NCBI RefSeq assembly: GCF_902148845.1
Contig: NC_043751.1
Coordinates: 19,125,586-19,189,585 of the forward strand
DNA length: 64,000 nt
Direction of reading: 5' to 3'
Origin: Salarias fasciatus
Lineage: Eukaryota > Chordata > Actinopteri > Blenniiformes > Blenniidae
Below the pieces are notes generated by a model. The model was given only the letters and a program-made list of their open reading frames with translations, was not told where the DNA came from and made no database searches. The first letter of the stretch is position 1; each line of letters starts with the position of its first letter. This document shows, in pieces, positions 21,318-37,400 of this stretch. The position numbers were made by a program, and so were the translations under genes.

Positions 21318-22588
21318 CTGAAAGAAGAAATGAAAAACATCACTTACAGAGACGTATTTAATGGTGACCTCTTAAAAAAAATAAAGCAATAGGAAGCTCG
21401 TTTCCTCAGGATTTAATTTAAATGGTGAAAATTCCTGAAAAAGTTTGATTCAGTGCACAAAACCCTCAGAATTTTAAATCATATATAGTTATATAGCAAC
21501 TATATAGCTATAGCTATATAGTTGCTTCAAGAAGAAAATTCATTGAACATTTTACATTAACAAAAAGAATCTTGAAACAGGACAAACAGTTACTGCTTGC
21601 AAAACAACAGTGAGTCAACCTTTATATGAAAGACCTTTGGAGTTTGCGTGTGGCCTGTAAGGAGGGACACCAGCGTAGTCAACTATAATAAAATTCATAT
21701 GTGAAGGTGGATATATCACAGGGATATTTAAAATATTTATCTATTTTTATTTCACCTTTATTTATACAGGTGGGCCACATTGAGATCCAGGGTCTTATTT
21801 TCAAAATAACATTTCAGTGTCAAAAACAACACACAGAAATTGCAGTTCATTCCGCAATTTGTGTGTTTTCAGTTCCTTAATAGAGAAATCTGCTAAGTCA
21901 CTGTGACTAGCACAACTTTGATTCTGGCCTCTGCCAGTAATTACATTTTGACTAGGCCAAAGAAAAGCTGGATAGAAGTTTAACAATGTTAACTAATTAT
22001 TAAATTCCAAAAAATCAAAAGAGAACCGAATACAATTCATTACACTGTATCTATAATGACAGATGAATGGGAAATACTTATCTGCATGATATCTTATCAG
22101 TTAATAATACAGACACTTTTCTAAACAACAACCAAAAGAAACTAAAAACTGTCTCAGCAGTTCATCTATTTTTGTTTATAATACTGATGTACATCAATAA
22201 ACTAGAAGATAATGGAAAATAAAATAGTTTTAATTAAAACTGGTAGAAGTTCACATATTTTGGACCTATTACGAAAGAGGTCAACTATTTCAAGACCTCG
22301 TTTTCCTTATTAGAACTTTTACCTTTTTGTACTAAAAAAATCCGAGTGACAAATTCAAAGTAATAACACTCATTCAAAATCAGGAACATGTACACGTTTT
22401 ATTATTGCACATGACTGATGGGGGATTGAAATAAGTTTAGTCTTGATTACGGCCCGTCTAAAGATAGGTTAAATAGCACAAATAACAACAACATGGGCCT
22501 CCTGAACTAAGACGGCTAAACTTCACACGCAGTTGTGTTTCTAACACTCCTCTCGTTGTTCACAGTTGAAACAGAAACATGACATTAC
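21318..22588 (-). other. Intron 1 (5'UTR intron) of the CCCH/CHY gene
   Basis: Bounded by a donor at 22588 (GTAATG on the minus strand) and an acceptor at about 21318. It is AT-rich. At 21738-21810 'cctttatttatacaggtgggcc' and 'attgagatccagggtct' match a common fish interspersed repeat (similar scrap at 41503-41550). A TATATAG cluster lies at 21480-21525. Confidence 0.5.
21738..21810 (+). repeat. Fragment of a common fish interspersed repeat
   Basis: The string 'acctttatttatacaggtgg' then 'ccacattgagatccagggtc' recalls a repeat seen in many fish genomes (tttatttaacctttatt... type). Class not assigned. Confidence 0.45.
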
Positions 22589-22735
22589 CTCAGTTAAACA
22601 CAAATCTCCTCCGGAAGTCTTTGTCCCGCTAACTGATAAGACAGGAGCTTAATATGAAGCTATAAAGATCGTTTGGAAATGGCTTCACTTTCTGTCAGCT
22701 GGAACTGTGCCACACACAGCGCAGGAAGTTTACGT
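22589..22735 (-). promoter_or_regulatory. Probable non-coding first exon and promoter of the CCCH/CHY gene
   Basis: On the minus strand the segment ends TTTAACTGAG/GTAATG, a good donor that can splice to the acceptor at 21318. There is no TATA box. Inferred only from splice geometry. Confidence 0.4.
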
Positions 22736-23453
22736 CATTACATGCGACCAAAGGGTTCTGCTGTTTGGGGATCCAAATATATCCATGACGTGACCAAAGG
22801 ACATTGCATTCTGTGAGTGTTATGAAGAGATTGGTCACTAGGTATTGAAGTTGCTCAGACTATGCGAAGAGTGTTTAGCCCCCTCTAGAGCTGAGGAGGG
22901 TCAAACGCTACTCGAGTTTGACGTTTGATAAAAAAAAAAAAAAAAAGGTAATTTATTCTGGACATGTCAAAGCTATGATATAAACAAGATACAATAAGAT
23001 AAAAAAAAAAATCTAGCTGCCTACATACACGTATAAATATAAGCACAACTCAATATTTTCAAAATGAAAATCTATAGCCTATTCAATGTACAGAAATCTA
23101 AATACTTACATGAAAACACATAGAAATACACATACAACACATACATTACATTTTTATATTCACACTTCTGAAAAGGGGTAGAAAGAAGTAAAACTTAACC
23201 CTATCACCCTATTAAGTGAAAAAAACAACCTTAAATTTTAAGGGATGGAACAACTGATTTGTACAAAATTTACTGTCATCAGTTATAAACTTCCTAATTC
23301 CCAATATTTTCAACAAAAAAAAAAAAGTATGAGTGAAGCGTATAATCACATTTAATTATGTTTTCAATATTTTGCCACTTGTATGAAATATGCATGGTGA
23401 AAGTAAGTTTGCTGCAGTGATAAATTATACCATATTCGAGAGAAAAATTCATA

Positions 23454-23454
<1 letters not shown>
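22736..23454. other. Intergenic, AT-rich
   Basis: No gene is seen. Around 23170-23210 'ttctgaaaaggggtagaaagaagtaaaac' style sequence resembles the tail of a fish LINE, but only weakly. Confidence 0.35.

Positions 23455-23503
<49 letters not shown>
23455..23503. repeat. (CA)n microsatellite
   Basis: About 24 uninterrupted CA units. Confidence 0.95.
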
Positions 23504-23505
<2 letters not shown>

Positions 23506-23509
23506 ACTA

Positions 23510-23982
23510 CTGCATTGTCAGTAGTAGGTCAGTAAGTCAGGAGGTCACCAGTTCATTACGGGGCCAACACAAAACACACAACATCCCCCACAGACACTCA
23601 CATCTGCAAGTCAAGTTAGAAACGCCCTGACCCAGACTCATAATGAGACCTTCCAGTCGTGAGGCCGCAGAGCTGACCGGCACATCACCCTTGGCTGATG
23701 TCATGTCTTGGCATTCAACGATCACCTCGGCGTGACTTTATTCAGACAGAACTGAGCAGTCGCAAATGCAGGTCGACCTTAATTCCCCCTGCGCTGAACA
23801 TGGCCTCTGTGTGGCAAACTTGGCCAGCAGTAGTTCTGTCGGCAGAACTGGGCAAAATCTACAAAAGAAAAGTACGTCGGCCAATGGGTCTCGCCACCGT
23901 CTCGCTGTGGGCTGAGATTGCTGACCTCAGCGTGACACCATCGTGAGTTCACTGAAAAGAAAGGCGCTATATAAAACCAGTG

Positions 23983-23983
<1 letters not shown>
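23510..23983 (+). mobile_element. Probable SINE ending in GGCGCTATATAA tail
   Basis: The segment ends 'tcactgaaaagaaaggcgct' then 'atataaaaccagtgc' and runs directly into an ATT microsatellite. This is the typical 3' end of several fish SINEs. The upstream limit is uncertain. Confidence 0.5.

Positions 23984-24076
<93 letters not shown>
23984..24076. repeat. (ATT)n microsatellite, 93 bp
   Basis: Near-perfect ATT units, apparently grown from the SINE tail just upstream. Confidence 0.95.
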
Positions 24077-24471
24077 GATGATTCTTAATATCACTTCTAG
24101 TACTCTCATAGTCTACTTATTTGGTTTTCAATTAAATAAATGCCTCATCTAATGTTTCGTATAGGCTTTCTGTTTGTATATTTAATGTTAACATTTTCGA
24201 ATTGAGCACAGTCTTATTTTAACAATTTAATTTGCTTTCATAATAAATATGAAAGGTTTATTGATCCCTTCTCTAATATCATAGACAACCTTAGCTGTGC
24301 ATGCAGTGGGCTACTGGGTGGATTTGCTGGGGGTCAAAGGGGTTTTTGCCCAGGTACTCACAGTGGTAGCCAGTGAGCAATGGGATTTGAACTTGCAAAC
24401 CGCCAATTTCAAGCCTGCTTTTCTAAACTGTAGGTCAATAACACCTTCTTACTTATTGTATTGGTCAATTG

Positions 24472-24645
<174 letters not shown>

Positions 24646-24820
24646 AGAAAGACTGCAAAAAAAAAATTTAACTAACAAAAAAAAACCAGATAAGAGAAAG
24701 GAGGTCTTGAATATAAGGTGGTAGACTGAGCATCAAGGTGTTAAGATTACAAAGGCAGGATATCACAGTTGGACTCAATAATCATTAAGACTGATGTATT
24801 TCACTGGCTAAATGAAAAAT

Positions 24821-25076
24821 ACATACTATTACTTGAAGCATCCGGTATAACACATTAAAAGTAGTTACAAACACTCAACAAATGAACAATGAACAAATGA
24901 TCATAATGCTTTATAACCCACTATACAGCTTAGGGTTAGGATTATCGTTAGGGTTTGGGTTTGGGTTAGGGTTATAAAGCATTGTAGTCATTTATGAGCG
25001 TTTATAAATGTAGCTATACAGTTCTATAATGTACTTATAATGTGTTATACAGGGGTGCTTCAAGTAAAGTGTTACC
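24821..25076 (-). mobile_element. MITE with telomere-like core, copy B
   Basis: Inverted relative to copy A (25557-25810). The right end ends GCTTCAAGTAAAGTGTTACC; the left end is decayed. The centre carries TTAGGG-type repeats at 24930-24973. No clear target duplication remains. Confidence 0.7.
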
Positions 25077-25556
25077 CTGTTTTTCTCTTAGGTCTTTTTG
25101 GAGCCATACAAAGTAGGTCATTTGCTGTGGCACGTGTGGCTATTTAACAGTGTTGAGAAAGAGGGACACGGCAGGGCGACGTTTCTGAGGCCAAAGTTTT
25201 ATTAAGGCTTTTTTACTCACAGCAGCAGGATGTTCAGGAGGTAAGTATAATTTGTGTTAGTGCCATCAGGAAGAATCTCTAGATAAAGAGTTGTAGACGT
25301 CACACAGCTATCTATCTATACCCAGAACCTGACGTAATTCTACTGTACTTTTGTTGGCCTCCATGTGTTTACACTTTGAAAAATATTGTTTTAGTTTTTA
25401 TTTTTAAGAAGATTCCAACAAATACATTATATGTAATTTATTTAGGATTCTGGCCTGAGTGAGTTCCAGTTAATTTCTTTTTTTTTTTTTTTTTCATCTT
25501 TTCATGTTACTTCAGACAATATACGCACTATTTCTGTCTTTTTCTATTAAAAATTT

Positions 25557-25810
25557 GGTAACACTTTACTTGAAGCACCCCTGTATAACACATTATAAGT
25601 ATATTATAGCATTGTATAACTATAGTTATAAACACTCATAAATGATCACAATGCTTTATAACTTCAGGACCTAACCCTAACCCTAACCCTAACCCTAACC
25701 TTAACCCTCATCCTATGCTGTAGAGTGAGTTATAAAGCATTGTGATCATTTATGAGTATTTATGACTACTTATAATGTGTTATACCGGGTGCTTCAAGTA
25801 AAGTGTCACC
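25557..25810 (+). mobile_element. MITE with telomere-like core, copy A (254 bp)
   Basis: Ends are GGTAACACTTTACTTGAAGC and the complement GCTTCAAGTAAAGTGTCACC. A perfect 8-bp target duplication AAAAATTT lies at 25549-25556 and 25811-25818. The core contains about six CCCTAA units at 25669-25708, flanked by paired 'aatgctttata' motifs. The 8-bp duplication suggests a hAT-like or similar transposase. Confidence 0.85.
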
Positions 25811-25839
25811 AAAAATTTCTGCTGTATTGCAAGACTAAC

Positions 25840-26375
25840 TGTCTGGCACATCTTTGAAGTGCAAATCAGCTCATCATAGTAAAGTCAGTTCTGGTCTCAT
25901 GGCCTCAGACCAAGTAATCTTCTCTGTTCATGTCCTGTTAGATTTCAGCATTCGATGCAATTGACCATAAGTTATTTCCATAATTTGGAATATAGGAACA
26001 TCCCGAAAATAGTTTCAGCCATATTTATCATACAGAATCTACTTTGGCCACGTTAATGATGATTTTTCATGTCAGACTAAAGTTAACAAGGGAGTTCCTC
26101 AGGGCTCTGTGTTAGGACTTACACTTTTTACATTATGTATGCTTCCTGTAGGGAATATTATTAGGAAACACTTCATTAATTTCCATTGCTATGCAGATGA
26201 TACACAAATCTATCCATAAGTGGATCAGCAGGAGTGTTTCCTGTTTACTGTCACCCGTTTGCTTGCTGGTATGGAATAGTTGCTTTGTTTTTGTTTTTGT
26301 TTTTTTGTCTGTATAGGTGCCTTAAGATGACCAAGTTGTTTTTGGAGCTTTGTAAATAATCTGAATTGAATTTCT
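25840..26375 (+). mobile_element. L2-type LINE fragment, internally deleted
   Basis: Frames read LDFSAFDAIDH, then [18 protein letters not shown] and [11 protein letters not shown] (reverse transcriptase YADD motif), then jump to a tail 'aggtgccttaagatgac' and 'tctgaattgaat', typical for fish L2 3' ends. Degenerate, with a large internal loss before the tail. Confidence 0.75.
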
Positions 26376-26579
26376 GCAGTGTCACAGAAGAAGGGGTTGA
26401 TGTAGCATGAGGCAGGCTATATGTTACCTGTTACCCCAGTGAATGAATAATTTGTTGCGCTCCACCGTCACTTGACACCACACTGACAGTGAAGCACAAG
26501 CATACACCAACAGGGTGGATGCTGTCCTTTCTGACTGAATCGCCTGCATTCCTCAGATTGTCATAGGTTTTGCGTCAGG

Positions 26580-27455
26580 ATGGATCTTGCAGATACGAGT
26601 GCACATGCTTGGATGAACACCCTTGGAAAAGAAAACTTGCTGCAGCCAATATGGGACAACCTGAGACTCAACTACAGGGACTACTTGAGATCGCCTCTCT
26701 TCCCTGTTGTACTGACAGTTTCCTCCTACTTCATCATCTGCATCCCTTTCCTTGTGTGTGACATCATGGGAGACAGGTGGGGATGGGTGCAGCAATTCAA
26801 AATACAACCAAGCCGCCGGCCGACGGCCTCAACGCTGCTGCACTGTGCCGGCGTCACCTTGTACAACCATGTGTTTCTTGTGCTCCCAGCCTCAGTGGCC
26901 CAGTGGGCATGGAGACCCCCCGTGGACCTGCCGGACCTGGCCCCGTCCCTGCTGGAACTGATTGCCGGAGTGATAAGCAACCTGCTGCTCTTTGACTTCC
27001 AGTATTACATCTGGCACCTGCTCCACCACAGGATTCGCTGGCTGTACGTTACCTTCCACGCCATCCATCACAATTACTCGTCCCCCTTCGCCCTCGCCAC
27101 TCAGTGTCTCGGCGGATGGGAGCTCGTCACAGTGGGTTTCTGGACCACCCTGAATCCTGTGATCTTAAGATGCCACCTGCTCACCACATGGGTCTTCATG
27201 GTGGTGCATGTGTACGTCTCCATAGAGGATCACTGCGGCTATGACTTTCCCTGGTCCACGTCACGTCTGATACCGTTTGGCATTTATGGAGGGCCCAGCA
27301 AGCATGATGTGCACCATCAGAAACCCAACACCAACTTTGCACCACACTTCAGTCACTGGGACAAAATATTTGGGACACATGCTGATTTTAGCTTCTCCAA
27401 TGCTAAAAGCTGTGAATTAAAATCAGCAACCACCTCTCAAATGGAGAAAACATGA
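26580..27455 (+). CDS. ch25h-like: Cholesterol 25-hydroxylase-like protein 2 (intronless)
   Basis: Second member of the sterol di-iron hydroxylase family, an ER membrane enzyme. One exon of 291 residues. Histidine clusters are WHLLHH (145-150), HAIHH (160-164) and HDVHH (242-246). Shared blocks are LLQPIWD, SPLFPV, LLLFDFQYYIWH, FALATQ, SIEDHCGYDFPWSTSRLIPFG and NFAPHFSHWDKIFGT. It looks closer to human CH25H than gene 1 does in the FALATQ and FPWST.RLVPFG blocks. It lies head-on to gene 1, with the CCCH/CHY gene between them. Exact fish paralogue (ch25h, ch25hl1, ch25hl2 and so on) cannot be set without a tree. No TATA box is obvious; the start codon is the first ATG of the frame ahead of the conserved LLQPIWD block. 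Confidence 0.92.
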   Translation: MDLADTSAHAWMNTLGKENLLQPIWDNLRLNYRDYLRSPLFPVVLTVSSYFIICIPFLVCDIMGDRWGWVQQFKIQPSRRPTASTLLHCAGVTLYNHVFLVLPASVAQWAWRPPVDLPDLAPSLLELIAGVISNLLLFDFQYYIWHLLHHRIRWLYVTFHAIHHNYSSPFALATQCLGGWELVTVGFWTTLNPVILRCHLLTTWVFMVVHVYVSIEDHCGYDFPWSTSRLIPFGIYGGPSKHDVHHQKPNTNFAPHFSHWDKIFGTHADFSFSNAKSCELKSATTSQMEKT

Positions 27456-27482
27456 AGATATAAGAGTTTTAAAGAAGCTGAA

Positions 27483-27488
27483 AATAAA
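27483..27488 (+). terminator. Poly(A) signal of ch25h-like gene 2
   Basis: AATAAA 28 bases after the stop codon. Confidence 0.55.
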
Positions 27489-32575
<5,087 letters not shown>

Positions 32576-33253
32576 AGGAGGAGGAAACATTTCTCACTTT
32601 AACACTCAAAGTAACCAAGTTTTTTTTTTTTTTTTTTTTGGTGAGGGCATGAAAATGACGTTACAACACTAATCTAAAGAGTCTAACCACTTTTTAACTT
32701 ATTTTCTGAAAAAAAAAAAGCTTCCAGACAAACGTATGAGAGGCTGATGTTTTTCTTACCAAAATTCAAATCCTTGTAATCCCATGCGGAGGCAAATGTG
32801 GACAGGGTAATATTCTCAGTTTAGTCTGCACTGTGTGTACAGTTCATCCATGGTATTTTATTTTATTTTATTGAATGATTTGTATCGTTTCATCTCCACT
32901 GTTATCACCATCGCTGCTACTCCTCTAGAATGACTAGTTTTACCTCACCTTTCACCAGCATCACTCTCTGAAATAATCAACACTACAGCTCAAGTCAATA
33001 GCACGGCGTGATTTTATCTGTAACCAGTGTATCTTAGCCAGCTTTTGCCGATGACTTTATTTAAAGAATCAAACCTTTGGTATGTGAAATATTTAAAGTA
33101 GGAATTGAACACTTGACTTAGTCTCATTGCAGTTTTGTTTGTTTTTGTCTTGAGTGTTGACTTGTCGTAGTCCAAGAGTTGGATCTGTTGCTGTGAAGCG
33201 GAAGGCGAAACCTAAGAATGTCACTGAAATGTACCAAAAACTGGAAGTTTGAA

Positions 33254-33259
33254 ATTAAA
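33254..33259 (+). terminator. Poly(A) signal ATTAAA of tspan3
   Basis: ATTAAA in 'gaaattaaatatg' about 680 bases after the tspan3 stop. The 3'UTR between is otherwise featureless. pstpip1 ends from the other side about 200 bases on. Confidence 0.45.
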
Positions 33260-33486
33260 TATGTTTTCTGATCAGGTTCCTGAGTGCTTTGTCATGAATT
33301 GAATTTTTGTCCTGAAAAAGACACAATTACAATGAAAGAAGATGCCGTTTCAAAAAAAATCCATCATTCCCAGTCTGGCTGTCCTTGTTTTTAATCCACT
33401 GTAATGACAAACCTCAGAAATAGTCTGTTACAGAGGAAATATAGGAGACAAACACAAGGTTAAAGCAGAATCTGTACCATTTTTAG

Positions 33487-33492
33487 TTTATT
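33487..33492 (-). terminator. Poly(A) signal of pstpip1
   Basis: Plus tttatt, AATAAA on the minus strand. This would give pstpip1 a 3'UTR of about 1 kb (33480-34495) in which no other feature is seen apart from a poly-A run near 33790. Confidence 0.35.
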
Positions 33493-34495
33493 AAAGGAAA
33501 AGCAGAAAGTACAAGGATTCGTCTTTCACATCAAATAAATACAGTCTTCTTTGCATTCAGATTACAAACAATACACAAATAATGATATATAAACCAGCTT
33601 TTCCATTTACAAGGCATTTATATATAAATAATCTCTAAATACAAAATGTGTGGTGTGATCATGTGGAAGTTAGAAACCCTCCCAGCTGTCGGTGGTATGA
33701 GAAGCACTCAGCACCAACTGGGAAAGGATACATGGTGACTTCAGCTTTCTACCCATGCCAGTGTGTCGACAGAATTCTTTCGTCCTATTTGAAAAAAAAA
33801 AAAAAAAAAAAACCTTGTGGAAAACTCAATAAAATTTGGCACATTAGATGGAAGATATCAGGGTTTAATCCTCAGAGCAGCGATCTGTGCGCTACTGTTG
33901 CTTTTACAAAATGTCAAACAGTTATTTCAGTTTAATTTTTAAAATGGCTACAGAGCAGACGGTCTTCTGTAAGGGCTGTTACATACTGGTTATTTTACCA
34001 CCGAGACAGGTAAGCCAAGAAAAGAAAGAGTCTCAAAAGGAGTAGTGCCAAACTGAAAGTGGTTGTGCTCGGTCACGCTGCGTGCTGCATGCACTTCAAA
34101 GAAGGTGTTGCTTTTTTTTAAATGTCTGTTATACAGAGGACTCAAATAAGCCGGCGTACTTGTGCAGCTGACATACTTTACAATGAAAAAGGATAGTAAG
34201 TACAACTTCATTTTCATGAGTTCACCCGCTCTAACTGATAAAATTGAATAAATTATCCACAGTTGCTAGTTGTATCCATTTTATTTCAGAAAGTTTATAA
34301 GCTGCGTCTGCTGTGTTTTTTAAGGTTAAACACAGTTTGTGAATCCAGACATATTTGATGAAGTGGAAGGTTTCAGATCCTCACACTTTAGGCTGAACCA
34401 AGTGGAACCAAGATGCAGATGTAAGAACTGGATCGAACTGAGACGGCTTGACGTGCCGGGTGTTGAACTGTGTCAGCTTCACAGTGGAGACGAGC

Positions 34496-37400
34496 TCAGT
34501 CTCTGGAGAGGTAGGAGCCAGGAACCAATCCAGTGAGGCCATTTCTCTTCACCGTCCACCAGCCGTCCTCACCCTGGTCGAGGACGACCACCACGTCGCC
34601 GGCAGCTATCGTGAGTTCATTTCCCCCCTGAATGATCGAGACCAGAGACCATCAGCTGACGAAGGTGAAGAGAAACAGTTGAGAGTGCCAGGGTTCATGA
34701 CCTGACCTGCGCCACGTAGGGGTACAAGGCCCTGTATTCCTCATGACGGCCTGGAACGCCAGGAATGGATGCATAGACGCCGTCTGCTGTTTCTGCAGAG
34801 GAGGAATAGTAATCACTGACAGCTGTGGATATCACATCTCAACCCATATTGACCTTTCAGTCTTTGAAATGTTACTTTTCTATATTTCATCCTTCCCCGA
34901 CTGTAACTTTTAATCTGTTAGCTCGTGCCACTTTTTATTTATATTTTTCTTAAAAGCAAAACTTCCCCCTAGAAGAAGAAGAAGAACAAGTGACAATCAT
35001 GATGACTTATCAGAACTTCACTGGCGTCCACAAAGTGTCATCATTTAGATTACGGTGTTCTCAGAGCAGCTTTGCTCCAGTACCTTGAGGTTGTGCAACC
35101 CGTTCATTGAGGCTGAGTTTGGAGCCGCATGAAGAGTTTCCCTGCAATAGATTTGAAAACCTAGAGAAACTGCAGAAAAAAATTCTCAGTCAGAAATTGA
35201 GAGAGAAAAAGGAAGCGTTATCCTTTATTTGGTAACACAATGCAAGTCTCACCCTTTCATGACTCCCTCCACAAACCCAGCGCTGCCGTTTCTCTCCATC
35301 CTGCCATTATACTCATAGTAATTCTGAAATTCAATGGGAGCTGTGAACACACCCGTGAAATTCAGAAAATGAGCAAACGCATCATCCTGTTACATGATGT
35401 TCATTATGCAACACATGGAACACTGGCTGAGAGATAATATTGAAATTTCCGGATGAGGAAGCTCCTGGGCCGAACACACACCTGGCGGGGATGAGCCTGT
35501 GCAGTTTGTTTCCACAAAGTTGTTGTTGTCTGCGGTAATGTCACACTGTTCCAGAATTTTCCGGACGTTCTCGTAGCTCTGGAGAAGCAGTGTGTCAAAA
35601 AAAATAAAAAAAAATGACTTCCACATTTTTAGCACGTTGTACTGACGTAATTACACGTGTAAGCGTGTATTTGTGTGTGTGTGTATGTGAAACCAGCAGC
35701 ACCCACCTCGTCGTCCTTCACACACTGCATAGATAAGTGGTTACAGTGAATCCACATTGCGTTTCTTATTATGCTGAGGCGGTCTTCCTCTTGCAGCTGG
35801 AACATCTGCAACATAACCGCACGTGGTCTAAAATGAACCCAGCAGTGTGTGCGCAGGTCTCACACAGCTTGTGCAACAACGGAATAATCCAACACGTCGT
35901 TTAGCCTCTCTGCAAATCTGGACTTCAAGCTTTCGTGAGATTATTTGACTCAACTCAAAATACAGATTTTAATGTCAGTTCTCATTTGCTTTTCTTCTAA
36001 TGGATTTGCAAGTTTCATATTGATAATTATCACCAACAACAGACTTCAATGGGAAGTTTAAAGCTCGCCAGTATCTGAAATTTCTGATATTAGCACACAG
36101 AGGAAAATTTAGTTGCCAGGAAGTTGTATTGATGACTCACTGTATCTGCTGCTATGGGAAGTATTACACATTCTCACTGACATAACGGGCAACCGTTTTT
36201 CTGGGTTTATACTGATATGACGACTGTAGTGAGTTTGGAAGTGCAAGGTGCTGTAGTTGCCATACCTCACATGTGTTAATGTGCGTTGATTCCCACTCTT
36301 GACGGATCTTGTCAAGTTGTGCAACGTTGGACATGTACTGCTTCTCTACACACCAATGAAACAACAACCAGAGACTCGAGATCAGTGACAGCAGCACATT
36401 GAACTTTATGCTCATGCCCTAAAGCAGCAGTTTTTACATCATTTACACCATTTCTGTTGTGTTTATTTAGAATAGTTACGTTTAATATACACAGCAAATT
36501 TCCCAGTGTTGAATTAACTCTGAAAGTGTTAAGAGTGGTCTCATATATACACTGTTGTAGTGTTAAATGTAAGTGTTAAAATACACACTTTAAAGTGTTC
36601 ATTTAAGAATTAACACTGTATAGAGTTAAATAGGAACACTGGTCAACAGAGAGGAATATTAATATAACTCTACAGAGTGTCAGCATTAGAAAATTAACAC
36701 TGGTCAGTGTTGAGATTTTAACACTACAAAAGTGTATATATGAGACCACTCTTTAACACTTTCAGAGTTAATTCAACACTGGAAAATTTGCTGTGTAGTT
36801 TCAGTTAAACAATTCATCTGTAAAACAGTAAGTCTACAACTTCCACCCTGCATTCTCTACAACTCACAGATACAGTAAATGCACGTTTCCTCATTGGTGG
36901 ATTTTGTTTGAAAGACATTTTCTTCTTCTTTTTGTATATTAAACTAATATTTCACTAGTGCTCAATTGTTTGTAATAAATCCAAAAAGTTACTGTAAGAG
37001 AAAGACTCAATTAAAGATTAAACTTATGATTAAAGCTTTTTAACTCTTCTTTTTATGGATGCTATTCAAATGTGCTCAAACACATCAGATTGAATTATTA
37101 ATAGAGTCCAAGAAAAGAGAGAAGTTAATGTGGCCACAGTCAGAAAAAAAAAACCCTTCTGGTAAACCACAAATGTTGTTCAGTGAACCTAAATGTAGTT
37201 TTGCTTCTTACCAGCGTCCTGTGAAGCTTCTCTGCATTGTTTGGATTTGTTGTTCAGCTAAAGAGCAAGAGAGGGTGCAAAAAAGAAAGAGGAGCGTATT
37301 TATTTCAGCCGGCCATCTTCTGCATCACCTCGGTCATTCGTGCGAGGATCGAGGGAAGATGGAACCATGAGTCCACCACAAACAGACACATGAGGAGCAG

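Noticed and set aside
24377-24400. tRNA gene suggested by a B-box-like motif (also near 32240)
   Set aside because: Only 'gttcaaatcc'-type strings on the minus strand, with no cloverleaf; better explained as SINE scraps.
25669-25708. Interstitial telomere array as a sign of chromosome fusion
   Set aside because: Both tracts sit inside a MITE with inverted ends; the transposon explains them.
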